A stretch of 64,000 nucleotides of DNA. It comes from Pseudomonas prosekii (GTDB lineage Bacteria; Pseudomonadota; Gammaproteobacteria; Pseudomonadales; Pseudomonadaceae). Where the stretch lies: positions 4,783,501 through 4,847,500 of the forward strand of contig NZ_LT629762.1 in NCBI RefSeq assembly GCF_900105155.1, written 5' to 3'. Under the pieces are notes generated by a model. The model ran no database searches, was not told where the DNA came from, and saw only the letters and a program-made list of their open reading frames with translations. The stretch's first letter is position 1, and each line of letters opens with the position of its first letter. This document shows positions 9,295-20,751 of this stretch, piece by piece. The position numbers were made by a program, and so were the translations under genes.

Positions 9295-10035
9295 TTATTG
9301 CGCGTTGAACGCCTGGCCATTGATGCCTGTGCTGTCCGGACCCATCAGGTACAGGTAGACCGGCATGATCTCCTCGGGCGTCGGGTTGTTCAGCGGATTT
9401 TCCCCCGGATAAGCCTGGGCGCGCATGCTGGTGCGGGTGGCACCGGGGTTGATGCTGTTGGATCGCACGGGCGCGACGGTATCGACTTCATCGGCGAGCG
9501 TTTGCATCAGCCCTTCGGTGGCGAATTTCGACACGCCGTAAGCGCCCCAATACGCGCGGCCCTTGCGCCCGACGCTGCTGGAGGTGAACACCACCGAAGC
9601 ATCCTGGGACAATTTGAGCAACGGCAGCAGCGTGCTGGTGAGCATGAACATCGCGTTGACGTTGACGTGCATCACGCGCATGAAGTTTTCGCCGGACAAC
9701 TGCTCGATCGGCGTGCGCGGACCAATGATCGACGCGTTGTGCAGCAGGCCATCGAGGTGGCCGAACTCGGTTTCGATCATCGCTGCCAGCTCATCGTATT
9801 GATGCGGCAGGGCGGTTTCGAGGTTGAACGGGATAACCGCCGGTTGCGCATGGCCAGCCGCTTCGATTTCGTCGTAGACCTGAGTCAAGTTGGCTTCGGT
9901 CTTGCCCAGCAACAACACGGTCGCGCCGTGGGCGGCATAGGCCTTCGCAGCAGCGGCGCCGATGCCACGGCCAGCGCCAGTCACCAGAATGACCCGGCCC
10001 TTGAGCAGTTCGGGGCGAGCGGAATAATCAAACAT
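9295..10035 (-). CDS. YciK-type short-chain dehydrogenase/reductase
   Basis: A 246-residue cytoplasmic NAD(P)-dependent oxidoreductase of the classical SDR family. Visible motifs are the cofactor loop TGAGRGIG near residue 20, HNAS in place of the usual NNAG, a serine in FTSSSVG, and the catalytic YGVSK. Sequence style and position (last in ubiG-mupP-yciK, mirroring PA3171-PA3173) point to the YciK group, whose physiological substrate is not established. It starts 29 bp after the mupP stop and is probably cotranscribed with mupP and ubiG. Confidence 0.88.
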   Translation of the reverse strand: MFDYSARPELLKGRVILVTGAGRGIGAAAAKAYAAHGATVLLLGKTEANLTQVYDEIEAAGHAQPAVIPFNLETALPHQYDELAAMIETEFGHLDGLLHNASIIGPRTPIEQLSGENFMRVMHVNVNAMFMLTSTLLPLLKLSQDASVVFTSSSVGRKGRAYWGAYGVSKFATEGLMQTLADEVDTVAPVRSNSINPGATRTSMRAQAYPGENPLNNPTPEEIMPVYLYLMGPDSTGINGQAFNAQ

Positions 10036-10064
10036 GAAAAAACCTCAACAAATCAGAAAGCGAC

Positions 10065-10736
10065 TTAACAGCTGCACAACGCGCTGTCCAACACCTTGCG
10101 CAGCTCCAGCGGATGATCGACCACCACGTCCGCGCCCCAGTGCCGCGGGTTATCGTCCGGGTGGATGTAGCCAAATGTCACCGCCGCGGTTTTGGTCCCG
10201 GCATCGCGGCCCGACTCGATATCACGCAAGTCATCGCCGACAAACAACACACTCGCCGGATCGAGGTCGAGCATCTTGCACGCGAGAATCAACGGCTCCG
10301 GATCCGGCTTGCTGTTCCTCACATGGTCCGGGCAGATCAGCACTGCCGAGCGCTCGGCCAACCCCAGTTGCTGCATGATCGGTTCGGCAAAACGCAACGG
10401 CTTGTTGGTGACCACGCCCCAGATCAGATTGGCTTTCTCGATGTCGGCCAACAATTCGCCCATGCCATCGAACAGCTTGCTATGCACCGCGCAACCGACG
10501 AGGTAGCGCTCAAGGAACTCCAGGCGCAATTCCTCGAAACCCGGCGATTCCGGGTCCATCGAAAACGTCACCGCGACCATGGCTTTCGCGCCGCCGGAGA
10601 TCTCGTCGCGAATGTGTTTGTCGTTCATCGGCGGCAAACCACGATCAGCGCGCATTGCCTGGCAGATGGCAATGAAGTCCGGCGCGGTGTCGAGCAGGGT
10701 GCCGTCCATGTCGAAAAGGACTGCTCTGATTCGCAT
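10065..10736 (-). CDS. mupP: N-acetylmuramic acid 6-phosphate phosphatase MupP
   Basis: A 223-residue HAD-superfamily phosphatase. In Pseudomonas the gene at this place (PA3172) removes phosphate from MurNAc-6-phosphate in the anhydro-muropeptide recycling route that bypasses MurA and so lowers fosfomycin sensitivity. Seen here: HAD motif [11 protein letters not shown] at residues 8-17, motif II as VVTNKP, and motif III/IV as KPDPEP and FVGDDLRD. It begins only 4 bp after the ubiG stop codon, so translation is likely coupled. The HAD fold is certain; MupP identity rests on synteny with ubiG and yciK. Confidence 0.85.
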   Translation of the reverse strand: MRIRAVLFDMDGTLLDTAPDFIAICQAMRADRGLPPMNDKHIRDEISGGAKAMVAVTFSMDPESPGFEELRLEFLERYLVGCAVHSKLFDGMGELLADIEKANLIWGVVTNKPLRFAEPIMQQLGLAERSAVLICPDHVRNSKPDPEPLILACKMLDLDPASVLFVGDDLRDIESGRDAGTKTAAVTFGYIHPDDNPRHWGADVVVDHPLELRKVLDSALCSC

Positions 10737-10740
10737 CGGC

Positions 10741-11439
10741 TTACTCCTCGCGCAGGGTCTGGATCATGTAATTGACGTCGACGTCCGGCGCCAGTTTGTA
10801 GTGTTTGGTCAGCGGGTTGTACGTCAGGCCGATGATGTCCTTGACGGTCAGGCCGGCCATGCGGCTCCAGGCACCAAGCTCGGAAGGGCGGATGAATTTC
10901 TTGAAGTCGTGGGTGCCGCGCGGCAACAACTTCATGATGTATTCAGCGCCGATGATCGCGAACAGGTAGGCCTTGGGGTTGCGGTTGATCGTAGAGAAGA
11001 ACACCTGGCCGCCCGGTTTGACCATCTTGAAGCAGGCGCGGATTACCGAGGACGGGTCCGGCACGTGCTCGAGCATTTCCAGGCAAGTGACCACGTCGAA
11101 CTGCTCGGGCATTTCTTCGGCCAGTGCTTCGGCGGTGATCTGGCGGTATTCGACGGTCACGCCGGATTCCAGTTGATGCAATTGCGCAACGGCCAGCGGC
11201 GCTTCGCCCATGTCGATGCCCATGACCGTGGCGCCGCGCTGAGCCATGGCTTCGCTGAGGATGCCGCCGCCGCAACCGACGTCGAGGACTTTCTTGCCGG
11301 CCAGATTGACCCGTTCGTCAATCCAGTTGACCCGCAGCGGGTTAATGTCGTGCAGCGGTTTGAACTCGCTTTCGCGGTCCCACCAGCGATGGGCCAGGGC
11401 TTCGAATTTGGCGATTTCGGCGTGGTCGACGTTGCTCAT
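10741..11439 (-). CDS. ubiG: Ubiquinone biosynthesis O-methyltransferase UbiG
   Basis: A 232-residue SAM-dependent methyltransferase that carries out both O-methylation steps of ubiquinone synthesis, in the cytoplasm at the membrane face. The N-terminus has the family block [10 protein letters not shown]. The SAM-binding glycine loop VLDVGCGGG lies near residues 52-60, with [10 protein letters not shown] further on. Length is normal for the family. It heads the ubiG-mupP-yciK run and follows the MTA deaminase gene by 59 bp, so the deaminase transcript may read into it. Confidence 0.95.
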   Translation of the reverse strand: MSNVDHAEIAKFEALAHRWWDRESEFKPLHDINPLRVNWIDERVNLAGKKVLDVGCGGGILSEAMAQRGATVMGIDMGEAPLAVAQLHQLESGVTVEYRQITAEALAEEMPEQFDVVTCLEMLEHVPDPSSVIRACFKMVKPGGQVFFSTINRNPKAYLFAIIGAEYIMKLLPRGTHDFKKFIRPSELGAWSRMAGLTVKDIIGLTYNPLTKHYKLAPDVDVNYMIQTLREE

Positions 11440-11498
11440 GGTTTAAATCCTCTAAAACTTGAAAAATCCTGTTTGCCCCCGGTGTTTGACCGAGGTGC

Positions 11499-12833
11499 TT
11501 ACGATTCGGTGTGGCCGCTGATGCGTTGGCCCCAGGCCTTGGCCGTGGCGCAGAGTTGTGCTTCATCCAGGCGCGTCAGGCGTTTGTCGTCGAGCAATTG
11601 CTTGCCGGCAACCCACAGGTGTTTCACGCAGTCGCGGCCGGTGGCGTATATAAGCTGCGAAACCGGGTCGTAGATCGGTTGCTGCGCCAGGCCCGACAGG
11701 TCGAACGCGACAATGTCCGCAGCCTTGCCGATTTCCAGCGAACCAACGTCAGCCTCGATCCCGAGGGCGCGGGCGCCGTTGAGCGTCGCCATGCGCAACG
11801 CGCGATGGGCGTCGAGCGCGGTGGCTGAACCGGCGACCGCTTTGGCCAGCAACGCGGCGGTGCGGGTTTCGCCCAGCAGGTCGAGGTCATTGTTGCTGGC
11901 CGCGCCGTCGGTGCCGATGGCAACGTTGACGCCGGCCTGCCACAGACGCTCAACCGGGCAGAAGCCGCTGGCGAGTTTCAGGTTCGACTCAGGGCAATGA
12001 ATCACATTGGTGTTGCTTTCTACCAGCAGGGCCAGGTCTTCATCGCTGATCTGGGTCATGTGAACCGCCTGAAAGCGCGGCCCGAGCAGGCCCAGGCGAC
12101 CGAGGCGGGCCAACGGACGCTCACCGCGCTGTTCCACCGCTTGCTGCACTTCGAAAGCGGTTTCGTGGACGTGCATGTGAATCGCCGCGTCCAGCTCTTC
12201 GGCGATCACCCGGATTTTCTCGAGGTTTTCATCGCCCACGGTGTACGGCGCGTGAGGGCCGAAAGTGATTTTGATGCGCTCGTGGTGCTTGAGGTCGCCG
12301 AACAGCTCGACGCCCTGACGAATGGCTTCATCCGCCGAAGCCGCGCCGGGGATCGGAAAATCGAGGATCGGAATGGCGATTTGCGCGCGAATGCCGCTGT
12401 TGTGCACGCGCTCACTGGCAACCTTCGGGAAGAAATACATGTCTGAGAAGCAGGTGATGCCGCCCTTGATCTGCTCGGCGATCGCCAGGTCGGTGCCATC
12501 GCGGACGAACTCTTCATCGACCCACTTGGCTTCCGCCGGCCAGATGTGGTTTTCCAGCCAGGTCATCAACGGCAGATCGTCGGCCAGGCCACGGAACAGC
12601 GTCATCGCGGCGTGGCCGTGAGCGTTGATCAGGCCCGGGGCGAGCAGCACGTCCGGCAACTCGCGCACTTGCGTGGCGTTACACTTCAGCGCTTCGGCAC
12701 GCGGGCCGATAAACACGATGCGACCGTCGCGGATGCCCAAGCCATGTTCTTTGAGGACCACGCCAGCGGGTTCGACGGGTACCAGCCAGGTCGGCAGCAA
12801 TAATAAGTCGAGCGCAACGGCAGGTTTCGGCAT
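11499..12833 (-). CDS. mtaD: 5'-methylthioadenosine/S-adenosylhomocysteine deaminase
   Basis: A 444-residue amidohydrolase-superfamily (TRZ/ATZ type) enzyme that deaminates methylthioadenosine or S-adenosylhomocysteine to the inosine derivative. Metal-binding motifs are visible: NAHGHAAM near residue 70, MHVHETAFE near 220, [10 protein letters not shown] around 255, and the aspartate in GTDGAASNN near 310. The start is ATG at 12833 ([14 protein letters not shown]); the frame stays open upstream only because it runs antisense to mtnA. It is divergent from mtnA, the next enzyme family in methylthioadenosine recycling, matching P. aeruginosa PA3170-PA3169, where PA3170 prefers MTA. Confidence 0.88.
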   Translation of the reverse strand: MPKPAVALDLLLLPTWLVPVEPAGVVLKEHGLGIRDGRIVFIGPRAEALKCNATQVRELPDVLLAPGLINAHGHAAMTLFRGLADDLPLMTWLENHIWPAEAKWVDEEFVRDGTDLAIAEQIKGGITCFSDMYFFPKVASERVHNSGIRAQIAIPILDFPIPGAASADEAIRQGVELFGDLKHHERIKITFGPHAPYTVGDENLEKIRVIAEELDAAIHMHVHETAFEVQQAVEQRGERPLARLGRLGLLGPRFQAVHMTQISDEDLALLVESNTNVIHCPESNLKLASGFCPVERLWQAGVNVAIGTDGAASNNDLDLLGETRTAALLAKAVAGSATALDAHRALRMATLNGARALGIEADVGSLEIGKAADIVAFDLSGLAQQPIYDPVSQLIYATGRDCVKHLWVAGKQLLDDKRLTRLDEAQLCATAKAWGQRISGHTES

Positions 12834-12902
12834 CGAGGGTCGGTTCCAGTGCTTTTGTAAAGGATGGCGAAGTATACCCGAGCGTCTTCGCCGGGGGATC
12901 GC

Positions 12903-12908
12903 TATAAT
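12903..12908 (+). promoter_or_regulatory. Candidate -10 box for mtnA
   Basis: A perfect TATAAT lies 33 bp before the mtnA start codon in the gap between the divergent genes. No good -35 is seen at 16-18 bp. On the opposite strand TATACT (12876-12871) could serve the deaminase gene. Confidence 0.35.
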
Positions 12909-12941
12909 CGGCGGCTTTTGTTCATGAGTGCGGGGTGTGGG

Positions 12942-14018
12942 ATGCGCGATCGACTGTTGGCTGCGGAGAAGGTGAAGGCCATCGATTGGCGTGATGGCGC
13001 CCTGTACCTGCTGGATCAGCGGATTCTGCCGTTCGAGGAAACCTGGATTGCCTACACCAGCGCCGCCGGCGTGGCCGAGGCTATCCGCTCGATGGTAGTG
13101 CGCGGCGCCCCGGCGATCGGCATCAGTGCCGCGTACGCCATGGTGCTGTCGGCGCGCGCGCGGATTGCCGAGGGCGGCGACTGGCAAGCCGAGTGGGAAG
13201 AGGATTACGCGTTGCTCGCCGATTCGCGTCCGACCGCGGTCAATCTGTTCTGGGCGCTCGGTCGCATGCGTGATCGCCTTGATCGCTTGAAGGAAGATGC
13301 CGACCCGCTGGCAGCGCTGGAAGCGGAAGCCATCGCGATTCATGAAAGTGATCGCGAAGCCAACCTGACCATGGCGCAACTCGGCGTCGATTTGATCCGC
13401 AAACATCAGGGCAACGCCCAGGCCATCCTCACCCACTGCAACACCGGCGCCCTCGCTACTGGCGGCTTCGGCACGGCGTTGGGGGTGATTCGCGGGGCGT
13501 TCCTCGAAGGCATGGTCGAGCGCGTCTACGCCGATGAAACCCGTCCGTGGCTGCAAGGTTCGCGGCTGACTGCGTGGGAACTGGCCAACGAAGGCATCCC
13601 GGTGACGCTGAATGCCGACTCCGCCGCCGCGCATATCATGAAGACCAAAGGCATCACTTGGGTGATCGTCGGCGCCGACCGCATTACCGCCAATGGCGAT
13701 GTGGCGAACAAGATCGGCACCTACCAACTGGCGGTCAGCGCCATGCACCACGGCGTGCGCTTCATGGTGGTGGCGCCGAGCTCGACCATCGACATGAACC
13801 TCGCCAGTGGCGACGACATCCCGATTGAAGAGCGCGATGGCAGCGAATTGCTCAGCGTTGGCGGCCAGCGGGTCGGCGCGGAAGTCGAGGCGTTCAACCC
13901 GGTGTTCGACGTGACGCCGGCGGACCTGATCGATGCAATCGTCACCGAGAAGGGCATCGTCGAGCGCCCGGATACCGCGAAAATGGCCCAATTGATGTGC
14001 CGCAAGCGTCTGCATTGA
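12942..14018 (+). CDS. mtnA: S-methyl-5-thioribose-1-phosphate isomerase
   Basis: A 358-residue aldose-ketose isomerase converting methylthioribose-1-phosphate to methylthioribulose-1-phosphate in methionine salvage. Motifs seen: [12 protein letters not shown] near residues 49-60, the catalytic cysteine segment [13 protein letters not shown] near 160, and the aspartate in IVGADRI near 240. Start ATG at 12942 ([11 protein letters not shown]) is chosen because it gives the family length; an in-frame ATG at 12924 would add six residues. The true start is not fixed by a strong ribosome binding site (only GGGTGTGGG is nearby). It ends before a REP pair. Confidence 0.93.
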   Translation: MRDRLLAAEKVKAIDWRDGALYLLDQRILPFEETWIAYTSAAGVAEAIRSMVVRGAPAIGISAAYAMVLSARARIAEGGDWQAEWEEDYALLADSRPTAVNLFWALGRMRDRLDRLKEDADPLAALEAEAIAIHESDREANLTMAQLGVDLIRKHQGNAQAILTHCNTGALATGGFGTALGVIRGAFLEGMVERVYADETRPWLQGSRLTAWELANEGIPVTLNADSAAAHIMKTKGITWVIVGADRITANGDVANKIGTYQLAVSAMHHGVRFMVVAPSSTIDMNLASGDDIPIEERDGSELLSVGGQRVGAEVEAFNPVFDVTPADLIDAIVTEKGIVERPDTAKMAQLMCRKRLH

Positions 14019-14045
14019 CGGTATTTGTTGTCAGCTAAAATCGCC

Positions 14046-14140
14046 TTCGCGAGCAAGCTCGCTCCCACAGTTGATCGAGGTGTGGCCGCAATGTTCGGCT
14101 CAACCGGGATTCAATGTGGCAGCGAGCTTGCTCGCGAAGG
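14046..14140. repeat. REP pair (REPIN) after mtnA
   Basis: The arm CTTCGCGAGCAAGCTCGCTC and its inverted partner ending GCGAGCTTGCTCGCGAAG flank about 45 bp. It is the same REP family as at 7853 and 63477, placed between mtnA and the gyrA promoter region. Confidence 0.85.
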
Positions 14141-14465
14141 GGTCCTGTGGCCAGTAAACACGTTGGATCTTATCCCCGAATCTGCATTCACCGCGGCTCT
14201 AAGCTTCTCTCGTCCCCGTTGAGCCTGTCACCGGTCAACTTACTATGCTCCATGCGCATCAGGGGGATAGGTGCGTGGCGGCCTTTGTGATAACATCCGG
14301 CGTTTTCCGAGGCAGTCCCACGGGGTTGTCTTTACTGCGCAGATCCATGGCATAACTCGTTGATTTGTCGTAAGTCGGCGCCGGGCACTCAGCCTGCGTC
14401 GGCGAGCTTCGTTCGTCCCATATGGATGTGACGAAGTTTCACCAGAAAAAGGAATCAGGCTTCTC
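14141..14465. promoter_or_regulatory. gyrA upstream region
   Basis: These 325 bp between the REP pair and gyrA hold no ORF with a ribosome binding site and should contain the gyrA promoter. TTGTCT at 14326 followed by CATAAC at 14351 is a weak sigma-70-like pair with a long 19-bp spacer. No other structure is clear. Confidence 0.3.
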
Positions 14466-17144
<2,679 letters not shown>

Positions 17145-17147
17145 GCG

Positions 17148-17191
17148 GACAAACAGGGGGCGGATGAGAATTCGCCCCCTTGTTGTTTGTC
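17148..17191 (+). terminator. Terminator hairpin after gyrA
   Basis: GACAAACAGGGGGCG pairs with CGCCCCCTTGTTGTTTGTC across a 10-nt loop, directly after the gyrA stop. A T-rich 3' arm supports a Rho-independent end. Confidence 0.75.
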
Positions 17192-17240
17192 CCGTATGAA
17201 AATATCGACACCCATGGAGATCCGTGTGGGTGCCGGGCTT

Positions 17241-17371
17241 TTGTGGCGAGGGGGCTTGCCCCCCGTTGAGGTGCGAAGCGCCCCTGAAACCAGTCGCCGT
17301 TATCTTGTATAAGAACGTGGTGACCGGTTGGCGATTGCTTCGCAATCGAGAGGGGGCAAGCCACCTCGCCA
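17241..17371. repeat. Second-type REP-like inverted pair
   Basis: TTGTGGCGAGGGGGCTTGCC and the inverted GGGGGCAAGCCACCTCGCCA flank about 85 bp between gyrA and serC. The core (GGCGAGGGGGCTTGCCCCC) differs from the REP type elsewhere in this window, so it belongs to another fluorescens-group repeat family. Confidence 0.7.
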
Positions 17372-17447
17372 TAGTCGAGCCCGCTCCCGCATTGAATGTG
17401 TCGACTGACAAGTTTGCATGACCTACCAAATCAGAGCGAGATTGGAT

Positions 17448-18533
17448 GTGAGCAAGAGAGCCTATAACTTCTGTGCCGGTCCTGCGGCGCTGCCTGAAGC
17501 TGTCCTGAAACGCGCTCAGGGCGAACTCCTCGATTGGCACGGCAAAGGCCTGTCGGTCATGGAAATGAGCCATCGCAGCGATGAGTTCGTGTCCATTGCC
17601 ACCAAAGCCGAGCAGGATCTGCGTGATCTGCTGAATATCCCTTCGAACTACAAAGTGCTGTTCCTGCAGGGCGGCGCCAGTCAGCAATTTGCCCAGATTC
17701 CGCTGAACCTGCTCCCGGAAAGCGGCACCGCCGACTATATCGATACCGGTATCTGGTCGCAGAAAGCCATCGAAGAAGCCTCCCGTTACGGCCACGTCAA
17801 CGTCGCCGCGACTGCCAAGCCTTACGACTATTTCGCGATTCCCGGTCAGAACGAATGGAATCTGTCGAAAGACGCGGCTTACGTTCATTACGCGCCGAAC
17901 GAAACCATTGGTGGCCTGGAATTCCAGTGGATTCCGGAAACCGGCGATGTTCCGCTGGTCGCCGACATGTCTTCTGACATTCTTTCGCGTCCGGTGGACA
18001 TCTCGCGTTTCGGCATGATCTACGCCGGCGCGCAGAAAAACATCGGCCCGAGCGGCATCGTCGTCAACATCGTTCGCGAAGACCTGCTGGGTCGCGCGCG
18101 CTCGCTGTGCCCGACCATGCTCAACTACAAAGTCGCGGCCGATAACGGCTCGATGTACAACACCCCGCCAACGCTGGCGTGGTATTTGTCCGGTCTGGTG
18201 TTCGAATGGCTGAAAGAGCAGGGTGGCGTTGAAGCCATCGGCAAGCTCAACGAAGTCAAACAGCGCACTTTGTACGATTTCATCGACGCCAGCGGCTTGT
18301 ACAGCAACCCGATCAACAAGTCGGACCGCTCGTGGATGAACGTGCCGTTCCGTCTGGCCGACGACCGTCTGGACAAGCCATTCCTCGCCGGTGCCGACGA
18401 ACGCGGGCTGCTGAACCTCAAGGGTCACCGCTCCGTGGGCGGCATGCGCGCCTCCATCTATAACGCCGTCGATATCGTTGCGGTCAACGCGCTGATTTCG
18501 TACATGGCAGAGTTCGAGAAGGAACATGGTTAA
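17448..18533 (+). CDS. serC: Phosphoserine aminotransferase
   Basis: A 361-residue PLP-dependent class-V aminotransferase making 3-phosphoserine (serine route) and phosphohydroxythreonine (PLP route). The start is taken as GTG at 17448 (VSKRAYNFCAGPAALP), which gives the family length; an upstream in-frame ATG at 17418 has no ribosome binding site and would add ten residues not seen in homologues. The PLP lysine is in AGAQKNIGPSG near residue 197. Its TAA overlaps the pheA ATG by one base, beginning the tightly coupled serC-pheA-hisC-tyrA/aroA-cmk run. Confidence 0.95.
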   Translation: MSKRAYNFCAGPAALPEAVLKRAQGELLDWHGKGLSVMEMSHRSDEFVSIATKAEQDLRDLLNIPSNYKVLFLQGGASQQFAQIPLNLLPESGTADYIDTGIWSQKAIEEASRYGHVNVAATAKPYDYFAIPGQNEWNLSKDAAYVHYAPNETIGGLEFQWIPETGDVPLVADMSSDILSRPVDISRFGMIYAGAQKNIGPSGIVVNIVREDLLGRARSLCPTMLNYKVAADNGSMYNTPPTLAWYLSGLVFEWLKEQGGVEAIGKLNEVKQRTLYDFIDASGLYSNPINKSDRSWMNVPFRLADDRLDKPFLAGADERGLLNLKGHRSVGGMRASIYNAVDIVAVNALISYMAEFEKEHG

Positions 18534-19627
18534 TGTCTGAGCAAGAACTCAAGGCACTGCGCGTGCGCATTGACGCCCTGGACACCAAAGTCCTCGAGCT
18601 GATCAGCGAACGTGCACGCTGCGCCCAGGAAGTTGCGCGAGTAAAGATGGCCTCGCTGGCCGAAGGCGAAGTGCCGGTGTTCTATCGTCCCGAGCGTGAA
18701 GCTCAGGTGCTCAAGCGCGTAATGGAACGTAACCAGGGGCCGCTGGGCAACGAAGAGATGGCGCGGCTGTTCCGCGAAATCATGTCTTCGTGCCTGGCGC
18801 TCGAGCAGCCGCTGCAAGTGGCTTACCTCGGCCCGGAAGGCACGTTCACCCAAGCGGCGGCCATGAAGCATTTCGGCCACGCGGTGATCAGCAAGCCAAT
18901 GGCGGCGATCGACGAAGTGTTCCGTGAAGTGGCGGCCGGTGCGGTGAATTTTGGCGTGGTCCCGGTGGAAAACTCCACCGAAGGCGCGGTCAATCACACC
19001 CTCGACAGCTTCCTCGAACACGACATGGTCATCTGCGGCGAAGTCGAGTTGCGGATTCACCATCACCTGTTGGTCGGTGAAAACACCAAGACTGACAGCA
19101 TCAGCCGCATCTATTCCCACGCGCAGTCGCTGGCCCAGTGCCGCAAGTGGCTGGACGCGCATTACCCGAATGTCGAGCGCGTCGCGGTTTCCAGCAATGC
19201 CGAAGCGGCCAAGCGGGTCAAGGGTGAGTGGAACTCGGCAGCGATTGCCGGCGACATGGCTGCCGGCCTGTACGGGCTGACCCGTCTGGCCGAGAAAATC
19301 GAAGATCGCCCGGACAACTCCACGCGATTCCTGATGATCGGCAGTCAGGAAGTGCCGCCGACCGGCGACGACAAGACCTCGATCATCGTCTCGATGAGCA
19401 ACAAACCCGGCGCACTGCACGAGTTGCTGGTGCCGTTCCACGACAACGGCATCGACCTGACACGGATCGAGACCCGTCCGTCGCGCAGCGGTAAATGGAC
19501 CTACGTGTTCTTCATCGACTTCGTCGGCCATCACCGCGATCCGTTGATCAAAGGTGTGCTGGAAAAGATCAGCCAGGAAGCAGTGGCACTCAAAGTTCTG
19601 GGTTCCTACCCGAAAGCGGTTCTCTAA
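18533..19627 (+). CDS. pheA: Bifunctional chorismate mutase / prephenate dehydratase (P-protein)
   Basis: A 364-residue enzyme taking chorismate to phenylpyruvate. The AroQ-type mutase domain (about 1-90) starts LRVRIDALDTKVLELISERA. The dehydratase domain (about 95-270) has GPEGTFTQAA and VPVENSTEGAV. The ACT regulatory domain (about 280-360) has the phenylalanine-binding segments NKPGALHELL and IETRPSR, so feedback inhibition by phenylalanine is expected. Start and stop overlap or closely abut serC and hisC. Confidence 0.96.
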   Translation: MSEQELKALRVRIDALDTKVLELISERARCAQEVARVKMASLAEGEVPVFYRPEREAQVLKRVMERNQGPLGNEEMARLFREIMSSCLALEQPLQVAYLGPEGTFTQAAAMKHFGHAVISKPMAAIDEVFREVAAGAVNFGVVPVENSTEGAVNHTLDSFLEHDMVICGEVELRIHHHLLVGENTKTDSISRIYSHAQSLAQCRKWLDAHYPNVERVAVSSNAEAAKRVKGEWNSAAIAGDMAAGLYGLTRLAEKIEDRPDNSTRFLMIGSQEVPPTGDDKTSIIVSMSNKPGALHELLVPFHDNGIDLTRIETRPSRSGKWTYVFFIDFVGHHRDPLIKGVLEKISQEAVALKVLGSYPKAVL

Positions 19628-19638
19628 GGGGTAGCAAG

Positions 19639-20751
19639 ATGAGTGGTGATTTCCTCGCTCTGGCACAGCCGGGCGTGCAACAACTTTCGCCTTACGTTCC
19701 GGGCAAACCCGTGGACGAACTGGCGCGCGAGCTGGACATCGATCCGGCGAACATCATCAAACTGGCGAGCAACGAAAACCCGTTGGGCGCCAGTCCAAAA
19801 GCGCTTGCGGCGATTCGCGACGAACTGGCCGAGCTGACGCGTTACCCGGACGGCAACGGTTTTGCCCTCAAAACCTTGCTGGCCGAGCAGTGCCGCGTCG
19901 AGCTTGATCAAGTGACGCTGGGCAATGGCTCCAACGACATTCTGGAACTGGTCGCGCGCGCCTACCTGGCGCCGGGCCTGAACGCCGTATTCAGCGAGCA
20001 TGCGTTCGCGGTCTACCCGATCGTCACTCAGGCGGTTGGCGCAGACGCGCGGGTTATTCCGGCGAAGGATTGGGGGCACGATCTGCCGGCGATGTTGGCC
20101 GCAATCGACGCCGACACGCGCGTGGTGTTCATTGCCAACCCGAACAACCCGACCGGCACCTGGTTCGGCGCCGAGGCGCTGGATGAATTTCTCCAGGACG
20201 TTCCGGCCCACGTGCTGGTGGTGCTGGATGAGGCTTACATCGAATACGCCGAGGGCAGCGACCTGCCTGATGGCCTCGATTTCCTCGCGGCTTATCCGAA
20301 TCTGCTGGTTTCGCGCACCTTCTCCAAGGCCTATGGCCTAGCGGCGCTGCGGGTCGGTTATGGCCTGTCGACGCCAGTGGTTGCAGACGTGCTGAACCGC
20401 GTGCGCCAACCGTTCAACGTCAACAGCCTGGCCTTGGCCGCTGCATGTGCGGCGTTGCAGGACGCTGACTATCTGGCCGAAAGCCGCCGCTTGAACGAGG
20501 CCGGCATGCAGCGACTGCAAGCCGGTTTCCGTGAGCTGGGTCTGGGCTGGATTCCCTCGAAGGGCAACTTTATCTGCGTTGATCTCGGTCGTGTTGCGAT
20601 GCCGGTATTCGAAGGTTTGCTGCGCGAAGGCGTAATCGTGCGTCCGGTGGCCAATTACGGCATGCCGAACCACTTGCGCATCACCATCGGCACGCCGAGC
20701 GAAAACACTCGCTTCCTTGAGGCGCTGACCAAGGTTCTGGCTCGTGGTTGA
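19639..20751 (+). CDS. hisC: Histidinol-phosphate aminotransferase (HisC2 type)
   Basis: A 370-residue PLP aminotransferase of fold type I. Start is ATG at 19639 (MSGDFLALAQPGVQQLSPY), preceded by AAGGGG; upstream codons of the open frame overlap pheA and have no start signal. The PLP lysine is in SRTFSKAYGLAALR, with NPNNPTGT and a final arginine in LRITIG. Placement inside an aromatic-amino-acid operon rather than with his genes suggests the HisC2 paralogue, which may act on aromatic 2-oxo acids or imidazole acetol phosphate. Its end overlaps the next gene by 8 bp. Confidence 0.92.
   Translation: MSGDFLALAQPGVQQLSPYVPGKPVDELARELDIDPANIIKLASNENPLGASPKALAAIRDELAELTRYPDGNGFALKTLLAEQCRVELDQVTLGNGSNDILELVARAYLAPGLNAVFSEHAFAVYPIVTQAVGADARVIPAKDWGHDLPAMLAAIDADTRVVFIANPNNPTGTWFGAEALDEFLQDVPAHVLVVLDEAYIEYAEGSDLPDGLDFLAAYPNLLVSRTFSKAYGLAALRVGYGLSTPVVADVLNRVRQPFNVNSLALAAACAALQDADYLAESRRLNEAGMQRLQAGFRELGLGWIPSKGNFICVDLGRVAMPVFEGLLREGVIVRPVANYGMPNHLRITIGTPSENTRFLEALTKVLARG

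Noticed and set aside
11499..14015. The MTA deaminase frame open to 838 codons
   Set aside because: The extra 394 codons are antisense to mtnA. The ATG at 12833 gives a normal-length deaminase.
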